Made by a program: the position numbers and the translations under genes | Assembly: GCA_964016875.1 (NCBI GenBank) | Contig: OZ024724.1 | Coordinates: forward strand, 32,139,786-32,203,785 | Reading direction: 5' to 3' | Source: Fallopia convolvulus | Taxonomy: Eukaryota; Streptophyta; Magnoliopsida; Caryophyllales; Polygonaceae | DNA: 64,000 nucleotides | In this document: positions 42,900 through 54,729 of the stretch, in pieces | Numbering within the stretch: position 1 is the stretch's first letter | How the letters are laid out: each line of letters begins with the position of its first letter | Notes under the pieces: generated by a model | The model's database searches: none | Told to the model about the DNA's origin: nothing | What the model saw: only the letters and a program-made list of their open reading frames with translations

Positions 42900-43880
42900 C
42901 TATTCTGATTTGTTTCCTTTTTGGTTATGCCGACGACAAGAAACAATGTTCCACTCCCCATACCTTGGAACCCCATCCACAAGGCAAACCTTGATTATTG
43001 CATTGGTGGTCGGTGGTGACGGCTCTCCATTGTTGTTGCTTGTCTTCTCTATACTTATGCTTGGGCTAATTGGAGAACATCTATTAGAGAGGTGACCATA
43101 ATGACCACATTTCAAGCATATTAATTGATGACCTTCATATTCAACATGAAACCGGCTCCCATTAATTGTGATTGAACCTTTAAGGGGCTTTTTGAGATCA
43201 ACTTCAACACAAACCCTAGCAAATCGACATCTATTAGATAACATCATTTTTTGATCAACTTTAATCAATCGACCAACCTCTACAACTAGGAGATATAGAA
43301 TTTTTTCCTCAGAAAGAATCATTGGTAATCCTAAGATATGAACGTAAGTAGGCGTAGTTGGGATGAGATCAGTAAACGGATTGAACTTCGGGCTCCATTG
43401 ACGAACGATTAAGTAATGTCCAAAGTACATCCAGGGGCCACTTGTAAGAGCTTTGAAGTAGTCACCTTCCGCATCAAACTTTATTACGTAATATCCATTT
43501 GGAGTATCCACCACCATCATTTAACCTCCTGGTTGCCACATCTCCTTGTGTTTTTTCTCCATAATTGCATGTGGCACGATATTTCCCAAAGTCTTTACGA
43601 TCAGTTCGGATTTCCACACCAATGCTAGCGCTTGAAGAACTTCAGTATCAATATGAAAAACTGAATCTCCACCTTCTCCTTCGGGGAAGGACATGACTAT
43701 CTTTCCATCAAGGAACTCATTTTCAAGGACAATCCCCCTATCACCATTATCACCCACCATCTCCTTCCATGTTTTCTTAATCTTCGGGACCTCTCCTTTG
43801 GATTCACACCAATATTGTCAAGAACCAAACCATATTGTGTAAATTGCGACCAATGACTACCGTCGGTGCAAGCAGAGGAT
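42900..43880 (-). pseudogene. LINE ORF1 with zinc knuckle (one stop)
   Basis: Frame 43760-42900 carries a DUF4283-like domain (LVWKSELIVKTLGNIVP, then after an in-frame TAA at 43521-43523 MMVVDTPNGYYVIKFDAEGDY, GPWMYFGHYLIVRQWSP, VHILGLPMILSEEKI). A CCHC knuckle, CLKCGHYGHLSNRC, follows and then a Ser/Pro-rich tail. This is the RNA-binding partner of ORF2 in plant L1 elements. The start is uncertain because of a frame change upstream near 43790. Confidence 0.8.
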
Positions 43881-43984
43881 CTCCCATGGCCACCCTGGCA
43901 GGAATACAAATTGAAAGATCGAGTTGCTTAATAGTAGGCAAAAAATTTCTTCATAAAGAGAGTTTTTTGGTCGAGACTGCTTTT

Positions 43985-44049
43985 TTTTCTTGTGGAAATT
44001 GAATCTAGTTCTTGCTTGAGAACAAGCAAGGTTGAAGCTTGAGGGAATT
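43985..44049 (+). promoter_or_regulatory. Terminal hairpin and purine tract of element F
   Basis: CTTGCTTG-AGAA-CAAGCAAG (44011-44030), a perfect 8-bp stem, followed by GTTGAAGCTTGAGGGAATT and the LTR start TGATAATG at 44050. This marks the 3' end of the F internal region and its plus-strand orientation. Confidence 0.65.
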
Positions 44050-44350
44050 TGATAATGTTTAATTCATACATATATTAGGAGTCTAGTTGCATATTAATTT
44101 AGGTCGTATTCATTTATAATTTGCATATTCTATATTTATTTAATTAAATATTGTTTTTGAATATTTCATGTATTTAATGTTATGATTGGAGGAGATTTAT
44201 ACACTAATGGGATAATGGTGATAAACAAGATTGATGGGCCAAACTCAGTGTAGGCTGGATGATTTGTGTGGGGGAAGATGTAAGTGGGCGAATTCAACGG
44301 TCGGGGCCCCACATGGAATTTTGGTGAGGATGGTAGAAAGATAGATAGAT
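44050..44350 (+). repeat. 3' LTR of element F, start
   Basis: Begins TGATAATG directly after the purine tract. The end is not determined; at about 44360 the sequence changes character (CTTAACCACC repeats), which may be another insertion. Confidence 0.5.
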
Positions 44351-47300
44351 TTATTTAAAAGGAAGTTGCACTTAACCACCCTTTAATTTGCAATTGTTGC
44401 TTTTGATCACCCCGTATTTTTTTCTACACTTAACCACCCTTATTTCTAATAATATTGCATTTGACCACCTAATTTGAAAAAATCCGTTACTCCTCTGTTA
44501 ACCATTGTAAATGACATTTTTTCCCTCATTTTTTATTTTTCTTTTAAAAAATATCCTTAGATAATGAAAATTGCTTACCCCTCTATCCAGGCTTAGAATG
44601 ACAACGACGATGTTTAGTGAGAAGAAGGAAGATGAGAAGGCGACATTCTTAGTTTTTCGGGCTTTTCATGTCCTCATTTGGAAGAAAAGAAGAAAGATTT
44701 ACAAGAGTGGATTATAACTTTTATAAATTAGTTTGAGGTTGTGTGATAAATTAGGATTTTGGGTTTAGATACAATTTCCCCTTTTTTATTCCTTCTTTTG
44801 TTTGTGTAGAGAGCAATCGATGCTTACATCTCTTAGAAAGACGTTTGATTCCATGCTCGCTTGTCGTATTTGTAGGAAGTTGATTGGTCTGCAACTGGTA
44901 TTTTCTATTCTTTTGAATAAATTTTCCGTTTATTATGTTTGTGGATAGAAATTTGTTTTTCCTAACACTGGTTTTAATTTGATTTCTATTATAATGATGG
45001 CCAAAATTGAATTTGGTTTGCTCACTTCGTGTTGAGTGAATTAATTAGAGTATTTGATAAGTTATTTTGAGGCTTTTCTGGCACTTTGTAAAATACATGG
45101 ATAATCTTTTCGGTTAGAGTTCCATTACCTAGTTAATTTCTATATTAATTAAACTTATAATAACACTATATTTTGGAATAATTACGGGATCACTAGTTTA
45201 ATATGTGCAATTCATATACATATGTATATACACACCTACGTACATGTTAATACATATTAAAATATATAGGCTGACTTTATTACAATAATTGTGTACGTAA
45301 AACAATTGCATGCAATTGCACTTGTCTTGAAATTCTAATGTTATATTTATATAAATGATTTGAAGACGGCCGACTTTCATGTAATATATATACGTGCGGG
45401 ATTGCCACCACACATGTATACGTTTATAATGACATGCAAGTATCCGATCATTCCTTCATATATAACCATATTATATTAGTTTCACTTCAATTAAGTTACA
45501 TAAGCTGACTTTGCCTTTGTTTGTATATATCACCTTGGAATTCACACCCTCTTACGTGACTTCCAATCCCTTCAACCACATGTTGTTTTAACCTCATCCG
45601 AACCTCCATGTTATCTCTTATGTATGTGTGTGCGCGTTAGCCGCCTTCTCCTTCCTCCTTGCAAGCAAGAAGTTTGCTAGATTCTATTTCCATTTGCAAG
45701 CAACAATTGGATATCACCTTGCCACCTAGCCAAATGTTGTTGTTAGCCATTGACTCGTTCAACGATGTGGGACCGTCGTGGATCACTGCTTCATCTTCTA
45801 CCCGGCAGGGAACCTTGGTGGATTACCATCGTGTGCGCGGACTATAGGTTGTCCGTTCCTGATCTCGGATTCCATGTTGGTGAGTCATCAAACATGGCCA
45901 TGTTTCCTTGGTGCATACATGTCTTTCTTGGAAACTAAGCTAGGAGATCAATTGTTAGGTTGATTAATTAATCTAGAATCGGTTTTATATATGTGTTGAT
46001 ATTCGAGTAAAATGGATTGTGATCGTTTCATGTTAGTTATTGTTCCCATTTGGATTGGCTATGGTGTGGGAAAAAGTACCATAAGATAATTAAACATCAC
46101 CACTAGTTTGTACTAAGATTGGATTTTTGATTAGTGGTTGAGTTTTAATATGGTATATATATGTATACATGTGTATTTAGGAGAAACATGATGGAATCTT
46201 AGTTGAAGTCGATCAAGAGTTTAATCTTGGAATATATTAAATTTATTAAAGCTAATTAGTAAGCTCGAATTTATATGATTAATTTAGTAAGAAATAAATT
46301 GAGTATGTATTTTAATATTTAGACAATTCTTGGATTAATCGGGTTGAGTCCTTTTTGAAAATGTTTACTTGAATTGGCTAGACCACTATTTCTTATAAAG
46401 GTATTATTTTTGTTTTTAGGCAACTAGTTGATTCCAGCTTATTCCTTTAGGGTGCGTAACTTCATTCAAGGCAAGTCACCTAAACTTACTTAGTTATCAG
46501 TTTTGATGTGTGCTGGATGTGTAGATATGATGTGCAGAGCTATATTTTAGGATTCATTCCTATATATTATATATGTATTTTTGGAAGTAATTCGTTATTT
46601 TGGAAAATATAATAGATGAATACTATTTTGTATTTTATTTGGATTTCAAAACACTGGCACCTAAACGATACGTCTATGATCAGGGATACTCGGAAAAACG
46701 GAGACATCCTTGACTCAGTTGTATGTCAAGGAAGGCCCCTTCAAAACAATAATAAAATGTTTTGGCAAGTGCTCCCGAGGAGGCTTGACCAGGGGTAAGA
46801 AGGTGAATGATTAGGGTGTGAGTAGTTCGGATAAACGGTAGAGGCCGCCGTCCACTACCTCGTGTAAGGCTGGAGGATGCCATGCTTGTGAGATAAATTA
46901 TTGATTATGAATTGATGAGTTGCGATTGAACTATTATTGAGACAAAAAGTGATTGAGGTGATAGTAAAGTGAAATGATGTGCTATTGTTAGTATGTATCG
47001 TATGACTTTAAGTATTATTATGTGTGTCTTATGATTATAAGAATTGTTGGGTGCTTGCCTACTATTGTGAATATACTATATGTGAACAATTCTATTACTA
47101 TTACTATTATGTATTTTATTAAACTAATTTTGTGTTGTTACATATTGTGTTTACCGTTTAGTGCATATTATAATTGTTAGCTAACCCTTCGGGGCGTTGT
47201 TATTCTCTTAGGATTCAACTCATATGTGAACCATGCATCAGGAAACTTTTCCAAGATAATGGTGGGTTTTCTCGACGTGGCGTATCCTAGGATGAAGTCA

Positions 47301-47570
47301 GGATTTGTTTTGCAAGGTAGTTGATTAATGATGTCTTTGAGTATTTGGTAGGTTAGGGGCTTACAAATGAATGGTTAGAAGTCTTTGATGGTGCATAAAT
47401 GGTTTTAAATTCCAGTTTTAACAATCTATGGGGTGGATGTTTTTCTTATTTTCTCGTTGTACCTTTGTTGCAAGATCCATAATGCAAATTTGTTGTCAGA
47501 CTAGCTTAAGTGGACTCACATGAGGTCTACTACCGAGTAGCATTCCAATATTTAAAATCGGGGTGTTACA
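44351..47570 (+). other. Unresolved region, probably including the LTR of a Del/Tekay-type element
   Basis: 44362-44475 has three CTTAACCACC or TTGACCACC units like the ends of some MULEs, but no partner end was found. The right part must be LTR because a PBS follows the terminal GGTGTTACA at 47570. Start of that LTR not located. Open frames at 45659-45963 and 46616-46798 have no recognisable domain. No host gene supported. Confidence 0.4.
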
Positions 47571-47573
47571 AAT

Positions 47574-47592
47574 TAGTATCAGAGCCAGGTTG
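47574..47592 (+). promoter_or_regulatory. PBS of a gypsy chromovirus remnant (initiator-Met tRNA type)
   Basis: TAGTATCAGAGCCAGGTTG is one base from the usual TGGTATCAGAGCC PBS complementary to initiator tRNA-Met, three bases after an LTR end TTACA. This differs from the tRNA-Asp PBS of the Athila elements and marks a separate lineage. Confidence 0.8.
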
Positions 47593-49745
47593 ACAACAAG
47601 GGCACAATGAACTTTCCAACGAAATTATGCGAGGTCCAACATTAAAATAAAAATTCGATCGAAGTTTTCAACTTTCAATGTTTTCTACCGAGGATGCATT
47701 GGGCATTGTTGGGTAGAAGGACACTTCGAGATGCCACCATCTATTGGAATGAAGCCCTTAAGCATCTCCTTGTTTTTTATATTTGATGATGTATATGTTT
47801 AAGTGGAATAACTGGTGAATGTTTGCAAGAATGGATTGAAAAGGAAAGGTTAAGGCCTCTATAAGAAGAAGAAGTGTGAGATGTAATGTGAAATGCCGAT
47901 GTGTTAACATTAAGACTGAATTAATGATCGATTAAAGAGAAAACCAGTGGAACTCACGAAATAAATAATAAATATTACTAGAGTTTTAGTTTTCTAAGGA
48001 AAACTATGATAGACCAGACGTGCAAGAATACAATCATATTGAGATTAAGCTATCAGAGAAGGTTACGATGTTAATGATTTTTAGATCATGTTACGACGAA
48101 CTATATGGAGAAGGTATTGGAATGTACACGATAATGGTCAACAACATAATAAATGGTGAGGAGTCTCTTAGAGAAAGGATGGCAAAGGAATGACTCAATA
48201 CAATTATTAACAAAAATTACTATTGATGTTACTTATGACAAAGTTAGTGAAAAGCATATTGTCGAATTTCGCAAGCATTTAAGGTCAAGTCATAAGGATG
48301 GTTGTGAGTAGTTGAGAGAACAAAGGTAAGAGAGTTCATATTGATAATATACATATAAATAGCAGAATTATAACTTTGGAAGGTATAGTTGGGAACTACC
48401 TTCCCAGGATGTTTGAAGTAGGAGGATTAATGAGGTACCACAATGAGGAAAGACGTTTCTAGTCTAAATTAACCATAATTCTTTGTTTTGATGAGAGTAC
48501 ATTGTTGGGATATAGATTCACTATACCATTGTAATGACTAGTGAGGTTGGAAGAATCTATTTTAATTACCTAGCTTACATAAGGAACCAGGAATGAGGAA
48601 CACACTCTACCTATATTTGTTGGACGCTAATGTAATTTTAAGGAATAAAATAAGTAATGAGATATGGGTGATAAAATATCCATGGATGTATGGTGACAAT
48701 GATAATGGATGGTGAAAGCCAATGAGAGCCCAAGGAATGTTATTTATTCAAAGAAATATAGGATTAGTGAAATCAATCAAGTTATTGGATAATGATTTTG
48801 GTTGATTGAAGCATATGTGTCATTCATTAAATCAAGTAGAACTTTTGGATGTCCAAGTCAAATAAGATTAACGATGACTCCTATATAGGATAACAAGGAC
48901 TCTATAATAACAATGACTAGAATACAATGATGATGAAGAGTAAGGGTCATAACTAAGGTGTATAAGTATTAGTACCTTACTATATTATATATTGAAGATG
49001 CGAGAGTCGAAGATTCAATTGGAGGAAATAGATAAGAATGTGACTATATATGTCCTGAGGTGTCGTCACTAAAGCAAGTTCGATGTCATTTGTGATAAAG
49101 GATGGTGACTTAATGTTGGTGTAGCAGTTACTAAGAGCAAATCTAGGATGACATCAAGAGTAAATATTCGTTTCTTGGAAACAATCATTTATTGTAATAT
49201 CTTTAAGAGAAATGTCATTCTTAAGTGAATCTATGAATTGGGTATCACTAAATGTGAATTAGTGATAAGGATAACCCTAAGATAACTTTCATGATGTGTT
49301 TGGGACACTTTCAGATAATAATGATGATGTTTAGGTGGATGTATGCATCGTAAATGCTCAAATAGTTTAGGAATGAGATCTCTATGGAACATTTGGTTTA
49401 GAACATGTTGGAGTTGAAGGCTCAGTTGGAGTTATTATAGAAAATGTATGCTTGCCGAGTGCATCATCGTGGTGAGCTCTGGTGTAGTTTGTGAGGGAAA
49501 AGGATGGTTCCCTACGATTGTGCATTGACTATCGGGAGCTGAACCGAGTCACTAAGAACAAGTACCCACTGCGTCGCATTGATGATTTGTTAGACCAATT
49601 GCAAGGGGGTACAATGTTCTCAAAAGTGGACTTGAGTGCGGGCTATCATCAATAGAGGATTCGGGTAGGGCATATTCCCAAGATGGCTTTTTCGAACAAG
49701 ATATGGGCATTATGAGTTTGTGGTTATGCCTTTGGGTTGACATAC
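47593..49745 (+). pseudogene. Degenerate Del/Tekay-type gypsy internal region ending in RT
   Basis: Most of the stretch is unreadable. From about 49430 to 49745 RT is clear in shifting frames: LKAQLELL, then LRLCIDYRELN-like ALTIGS region, KNKYPLRRIDDLLDQLQGG, MFSKVDLSAGYHQ-stop-RIRVGHIPKMAF. RT begins only about 1.9 kb after the PBS, so gag and protease are shortened. It stops at a sharp junction with element E. Confidence 0.65.
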
Positions 49746-50774
49746 CCTGTAGGTATGTAATAACAATAAGTTGCGGAAAACTTTTGGTTGTGGTGATAAC
49801 AATATCCGGGAATATACCAAACTCTCTCAAACATTATGCTCAAATTCAACTCTCATTTACCCCCTTTTAAAATTCCCAACTAATCTTGCTCAAAAATAAT
49901 AAGAAAATTTGGCTCACGCACACTTTTACTATGCAACACTTTTTTTCAACTTTCCCTTTTTCATCTTCATTTTTTTTCTTTGTGGGAGGTTCAGTACCGA
50001 CCCTACCAGAGTCAGTAACGAGTTCAAATTCTGCTTCTTTTTCTTTTCTTTCCACTTCTTGTGTAAGTGCTTTCAGAGAACCAAACTCCTTTTACATGAC
50101 AGACTGCAAGATCTTTTCACTTTATCCAACCCAATATTAACCCACACTTGAACCAAACAACTCACTCAACAAAATCATAACAACCAATAGTAAGTCCTAA
50201 TCCCCGGATAGGGCCAAGCTAACATCGGCTAAGGAATAAATTTGTGGAGCTATAAATAAAAGGCTTAAAGTCTCAAATTGGCTTCAAAAAGAGGATTATG
50301 TTAAGGTAGGTAAAAAGAGAGGATAAAAAAATGGGTTAAAGAAATAAGCTCTCCATCATATGATCTCACATGTAATGAACTAATATCTCATAAAGGCTTC
50401 AAGAAATAGATAACCATATCAATGATAAGAGACAATATGCATAAGGAGAGTAAATCACACATAAAAAGAAGAGGGATTCTTCATGTTCTCCTTATAAGGC
50501 CAAAAATAACTCACAAGGTAGCAATTTTTGTTGGGTTTCAGTCACTTCTACCTAAGATCACATGTTCTCAATTTCATCACATGCTAAATATCCACATAAA
50601 AACAAATTTTCAACATGATTCAGGCAAAGCTCTCCAAACATGCTAAAGGAATTACATTATCAAGCAAGTTAAATCATGTCATAGGACATGCATCTAAGTG
50701 AACATTATCAATCCTAAAAACACAAACAAAGACACAAAAACAGAGTTTCCTTTTCCCCACCCTATATTTAAACC

Positions 50775-50794
50775 AAACAGTGTCCTCACTGTTT
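50775..50794 (-). other. Internal purine-tract hairpin of element E
   Basis: Minus strand AAACAGTG-AGGA-CACTGTTT, perfect 8-bp stem, then GGTTTAAATATAGGGTGGGG. The central six pairs equal those of C; the outer pairs differ but still match each other. Confidence 0.6.
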
Positions 50795-51015
50795 AAAGCA
50801 TGAAAAAAAAGAGGGAAAAGAAAAGGGAACTCACAAAATAAAACTGAAACTAGTTGAAACCATTGATCACTTGAGGAGTATTGCCTCCCGTAAGTACTTC
50901 ATCTTCTTGGACCTGACTCACATTAGAAAAACTTCTATCCCTACTACACTAATCTAACCTAAAAACAAGTCAAAAGAAAGATAGCAAAAAGATCTAAGAA
51001 AGCAAAAACTAAAAG

Positions 51016-51029
51016 CGGGTTGCCTCCCG
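51016..51029 (-). other. Post-pol hairpin of element E
   Basis: Minus strand CGGG-AGGCAA-CCCG, preceded by TAGCGCTTA as in D. It follows the protease region with no pol between. Confidence 0.55.
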
Positions 51030-51524
51030 TAAGCGCTATTTTTAACGTCATTAGCCCGACAAACTTACCTTGGCGGATCAGGGCGGCTTCCATCCAGCTT
51101 TGTCAGGATCAAGAGAAACCCCATAATTTGATGGAAAAGCTTCAAAGCTTCTTTCTAGGGGATGTGGTCCTCTGTCTTCCACAAGTATGCTCGATAATCC
51201 TACATAAGGGTAAGAAAAATCCAAAAACCAAAGAGGTTTCGACTCCTTCACAAGCCTAACAGTAGGATCTGTAAAACAAGGATGAGAAAAAGGATCATGA
51301 CTATAATTGACTGAATCAGAACAAGAAGACTTACCTTGGCTTCTCAGGAAGTGGGTCGTTACTGAGGTGTAGGGGGTCGTTACCGACCCTGCTGAGCGTG
51401 TCACATCTTTGATAACGGGCTGGAATTCACCCCATGCATTATGATCCTTCAGATAAGGGTTGATACCGACCCATGGTGGATCGGTAGGCTTCTCTTTAGG
51501 CATGTCACCATTGAATTTTACCGT

Positions 51525-52010
51525 TTATGTACTCACGGAGGGGTTGGTACCAAACCATGGTGGGTCGGTAGGCTCCTCAGTACTACAACTAGCAACCTCA
51601 TTCACGTCCGGATTGAAATGAAATTCGACCTTCTCTTCTCCAATATCAAACTTGAGAAGTCCTTTCATGACATCTATACGTGCCCCTGGGGTGGCTAAGA
51701 ATGGCCTGCCTAGAATGATTGGCACCACAGGGTATTTTTGCATATCGAGCACATTGAAGTCGTTGGGAACAATTTTTTTTCCAACTTGGATAGGAACTTT
51801 TTCCACGACTCCAGTTGCTTTTACACAAGATCCGTCTGCCATGAAGAGATTCATATCGACAGGCTCCATGGTCCCATGTTAGCCTTGGTCCAAAAAGATA
51901 ATGGTAATAAAATGGCACTAACACCTAGATCACATAGAGCTTTAAAACGGTGAGTTCCAATACCAATTGTAATTGCAAACTTACCTGGATCACCGAGTTT
52001 TTCAGTGAGC
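51525..52010 (-). pseudogene. Protease of element E, one frameshift
   Basis: Upstream frame: FKALCDLGVSAILLPLSFW, the active site with A to V. It shifts near 51870 to MEPVDMNLFMADGS, VGKKIVPNDFNVLD, VPIILGRPFLATPGARIDV and GEEKVEFHF. It ends with a linker encoding EEPTDPPWFGTNP, the reading of a palindrome-derived pair. All core blocks are present, unlike C. Confidence 0.75.
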
Positions 52011-52079
52011 TTTTTATAGATCAGACTTCACTTGACATCTCTGAAATTGATCTTTTCCTTCTCAAATCTCTTTTAAAAA

Positions 52080-53398
52080 TTTATTATAGGCAGGCATTTC
52101 AATAAGGGCTTCAGTAAATGGAATAGAAATATTTAAGCCCTGGAGAATTTTAACAAAGCGTCTAAACTTTCCTTCCGTGACATCATTATACATTTTAATC
52201 GGGAAAGGAAGAGTTTAAGATGGACTCGGGATAGAGAGAGACCCGGATCGAGGCTCTACCAAATCGACAAGAAGGTCGACCGATGTAGATGGATCGGTAC
52301 CGACCCTAGGAGGGTCGGTAATGAGTTGAGAATTCGGTTCAAAAGACTTACATGGCATGGATGGCTCGTACTGAGTTAAGGAGCCTCGGTATCGAGTGGT
52401 TGAGCCTCGATATTGACCCTGCTGGGGTCGGTAACGGGCTCGTCCGATGCATTATCCTTGTCGTCATGCTTTGAATCTGTATGCTTGGATCGATCTGGCA
52501 ACTCCTTCCCAGTTTTGAGGTGTATGGCTGCAATTTGTCCTCTTGGGTTCTCTTCAGGACGGCTTGGGAGGTGAACTTGAGGTCTTGGAATTTGGGCAGC
52601 TAGTTGCCTGAGTTGGGATTTTACGGTTTCCCTCCATGTTTCGATCTCTCCCAATTGTACATGTACACCTTTTAGGTCAGAACGGACTCCATCAATGTTA
52701 TTGTGGACTCCACTAATACCCTTTTGTAGCCCTTGGACCCATGACGGTGGCTCTTGATAACCTAGAGGTCTGTAGGGTGCGGGTCTTTTGTTCGGTGGAG
52801 GGGGTGCATAGTTGCCCCAGGTGGGCTGATTGCTATTCCTCCCTGCATAAGAATTATGTGCTTGGTTCCCATATGAGCCTCTCATATAGTTAGCTTCTTC
52901 ATATTCCTTAGAAGCACGTACCTATTGCAAGTTAGTGTAGGCCGAAGTAGCATGGGATTCAGACCCACATTCTTGACAAGAAGGAGATGATTTAAGAAAA
53001 TATACCTGCTTCTTTAGGTGGTTGATCTTGTCTTGCAAGAATTGGTGCTCCACTTCAGGGTCAACTTCATCTTTGTTTGGTCTAATTCTTGCAAGAATTA
53101 ATGTAGGCAGAAGTAGCATGAGGTTGCTGGGCTTGCTGTGTGCCATACATTGCATCATAATTTGTCAACTAGTCGAGCAATTCCCATGCCTCATCGGGAT
53201 CCATGTCAATAAAACCGCAAGCAGTGTGCAAGTTGATGCGATTCTTCATTTCAGCATTAATCCCTTGGAAGAAGATTTCTTGGAGTACATATTGTGGTTG
53301 CCCATGGGCAGGGCACTGTCTAAGCATCTCCTAGAATCTCTCCCAAGTCTCCACAAAGGTCTTAGTAGGCAGTTGGTGGTAGGAGGTGATGCGCTTAT
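52080..53398 (-). pseudogene. 3' part of gag of element E, interrupted by D
   Basis: Readable parts: knuckle CQECGSESHATSAY, where the last Cys is Tyr; then NQPTWGNYAPPPPNKRPAPYRPLGYQ in the Pro-rich region (as in C and D); and a linker with EPVTDPSRV. The gag core before the knuckle is broken by stops. A short duplication (GTAGGCNGAAGTAGCATG at 52938 and 53103) surrounds the knuckle. The coding sequence is cut at 53398, exactly where the same gag phrase in C continues. Confidence 0.75.
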
Positions 53399-54695
53399 GT
53401 TGACCGGACGTTTTCTTGACAACAAATAAATTTATAAGTCATGACCTCGCTGAGTATAGCGAAGTCAGGATCGTTCCACGGGAATCACGGTTGTTTGTTT
53501 ATCAACTGCTAAAAATAAAACAAAGCAAAATAACACAAAACACCTAGGACCAACCTCGTTAACGACTTTGACAAGGTCGTTAACGAACCTGGGAAACACT
53601 ACGAAAACACTCTAATGACCTAAAACACAAGTTCGGTACCGAGGCAACTATCTCGATAACGAATATAACAGAAAGAAAACTCAAATGAGAATAAAAATCT
53701 AGGACAAGGGTTACCACAACATAGCTATGAACAAAAAACTCATAAGAAGATAAATATCATGCCTTTAAATAGATAAATTTATCAACTTTCGCTAACTAGC
53801 AAGCAAATGAATTAATTCTCATAAATCAATTCACCTAATTACTTATTTTGGATCCAAAGCTCGAAACTTAAATAATCAAACAATATCAACCTTCAAGTTA
53901 ACAACTTTCTCTTTCGAACAAATTGCAATCTCAAATTACTTCGACTATCATCTAAGCATTCAAATTAATAAGAAAATTATCATCTTACAAACCTTAGAAG
54001 AAACCGAACATATAGAACAAAACCTCGAGCAAATCCGACTAACGACCCAAATCTCTCTCTCTCTATCGATCAACCTTGGCTCGTTATTCTTCACTCTAGA
54101 ATTCCTCTCTACTCGGCTCTCCTAACATAAATTGACCTCCTGTTCCAACTCTCCCCTTCTAGGCTAGAAAGAAGGGTATTTATACTAATAAAGCTATCTA
54201 TTAAAAAAACTAAAAGATAGAAACTCACTCTAAAAAGATAACAAGATATAAGATATAAGATATAACAACCTAAAAATCAATTAAAAACCCTAAAACCACT
54301 TAATATCCTACCGACATGGAATTATCATCAACAACTTTCGCACAGGGTCAATAGAAATACAAAATCTATCCAAAAATTCTATCTTTTATCCCTCGTTAAC
54401 GACCCTTCATAGCCTCGTTAACGAGCCTGGGATTAGGCCTCGATTCTTCTCTTCCTTAAAGCTTGGACTTTCGACTTCCTTATCTTCACATTCTTCCGTC
54501 CTTCACCATAGCACTCCAATTCAGCCAAAAAGCGCTCCTTCCTGCTCAAAACCCCAAAAACACACAAAACGGAGTAGCTTCCATACTTCTCACAAAAAAT
54601 GCAAACTTATCCAAAAAACACAAAAACTAATTCTAAAACTAAACCCAAACAAACTAAGAAACACACTAAAAACTATACTAAAAACACGAATATCA
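53399..54695 (-). repeat. 3' LTR of element D
   Basis: Plus-strand start TGTTGACCGG, end AATATCA, 1297 bp. It shares blocks with the C LTR (ACAACAAATAAATTT, GAGTATAGCGAAG-type, CTCGAAACTT). TATA box TATAAATA (minus, 54177-54184). Palindrome pairs at 53553-53590 and 54396-54432. Confidence 0.88.
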
Positions 54696-54729
54696 AAATA
54701 CCCCATACTTAGACTTACTTGTCCTCAAG
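54696..54729 (-). promoter_or_regulatory. Terminal purine tract and hairpin of element D
   Basis: Minus strand CTTG-AGGA-CAAG (54718-54729), then TAAGTCTAAGTATGGGGTATTT directly at the LTR. It is the likely plus-strand primer site. Confidence 0.6.

Larger units (their letters stand above)
38624..43980 (-). mobile_element. L1-type LINE, full-length but decayed
   Basis: Minus-strand order: 5' region near 43980, ORF1 (DUF4283-like with zinc knuckle), endonuclease, reverse transcriptase, zf-RVT-like region, RNase H and a poly(A) tail seen as T-run 38624-38636. The length, about 5.36 kb, is normal for plant L1 elements. It lies in the F tail 70 bases before the F 3' LTR. I could not pair a target-site duplication. 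Many stops and frame changes show it is dead. Confidence 0.85.
49746..53398 (-). mobile_element. Element E: gag-protease Athila relic, split by D
   Basis: On the minus strand it runs from gag (cut at 53398 by insertion of D) through protease, post-pol hairpin (51016-51029), internal hairpin with purine tract (50775-50794) and tail to a truncation at about 49746. Neither pol nor ORF3 is present. The tail shares the CCCCGGATAGGG and ATATCCGGGAAT phrases with C and D. The gag 5' half and LTR should lie beyond D, outside the window. Confidence 0.8.

Noticed and set aside
45659..45963. Overlapping plus-strand frames as a host gene
   Set aside because: No recognisable domain, splice pattern or conserved block; probably LTR sequence of the Tekay-type element.
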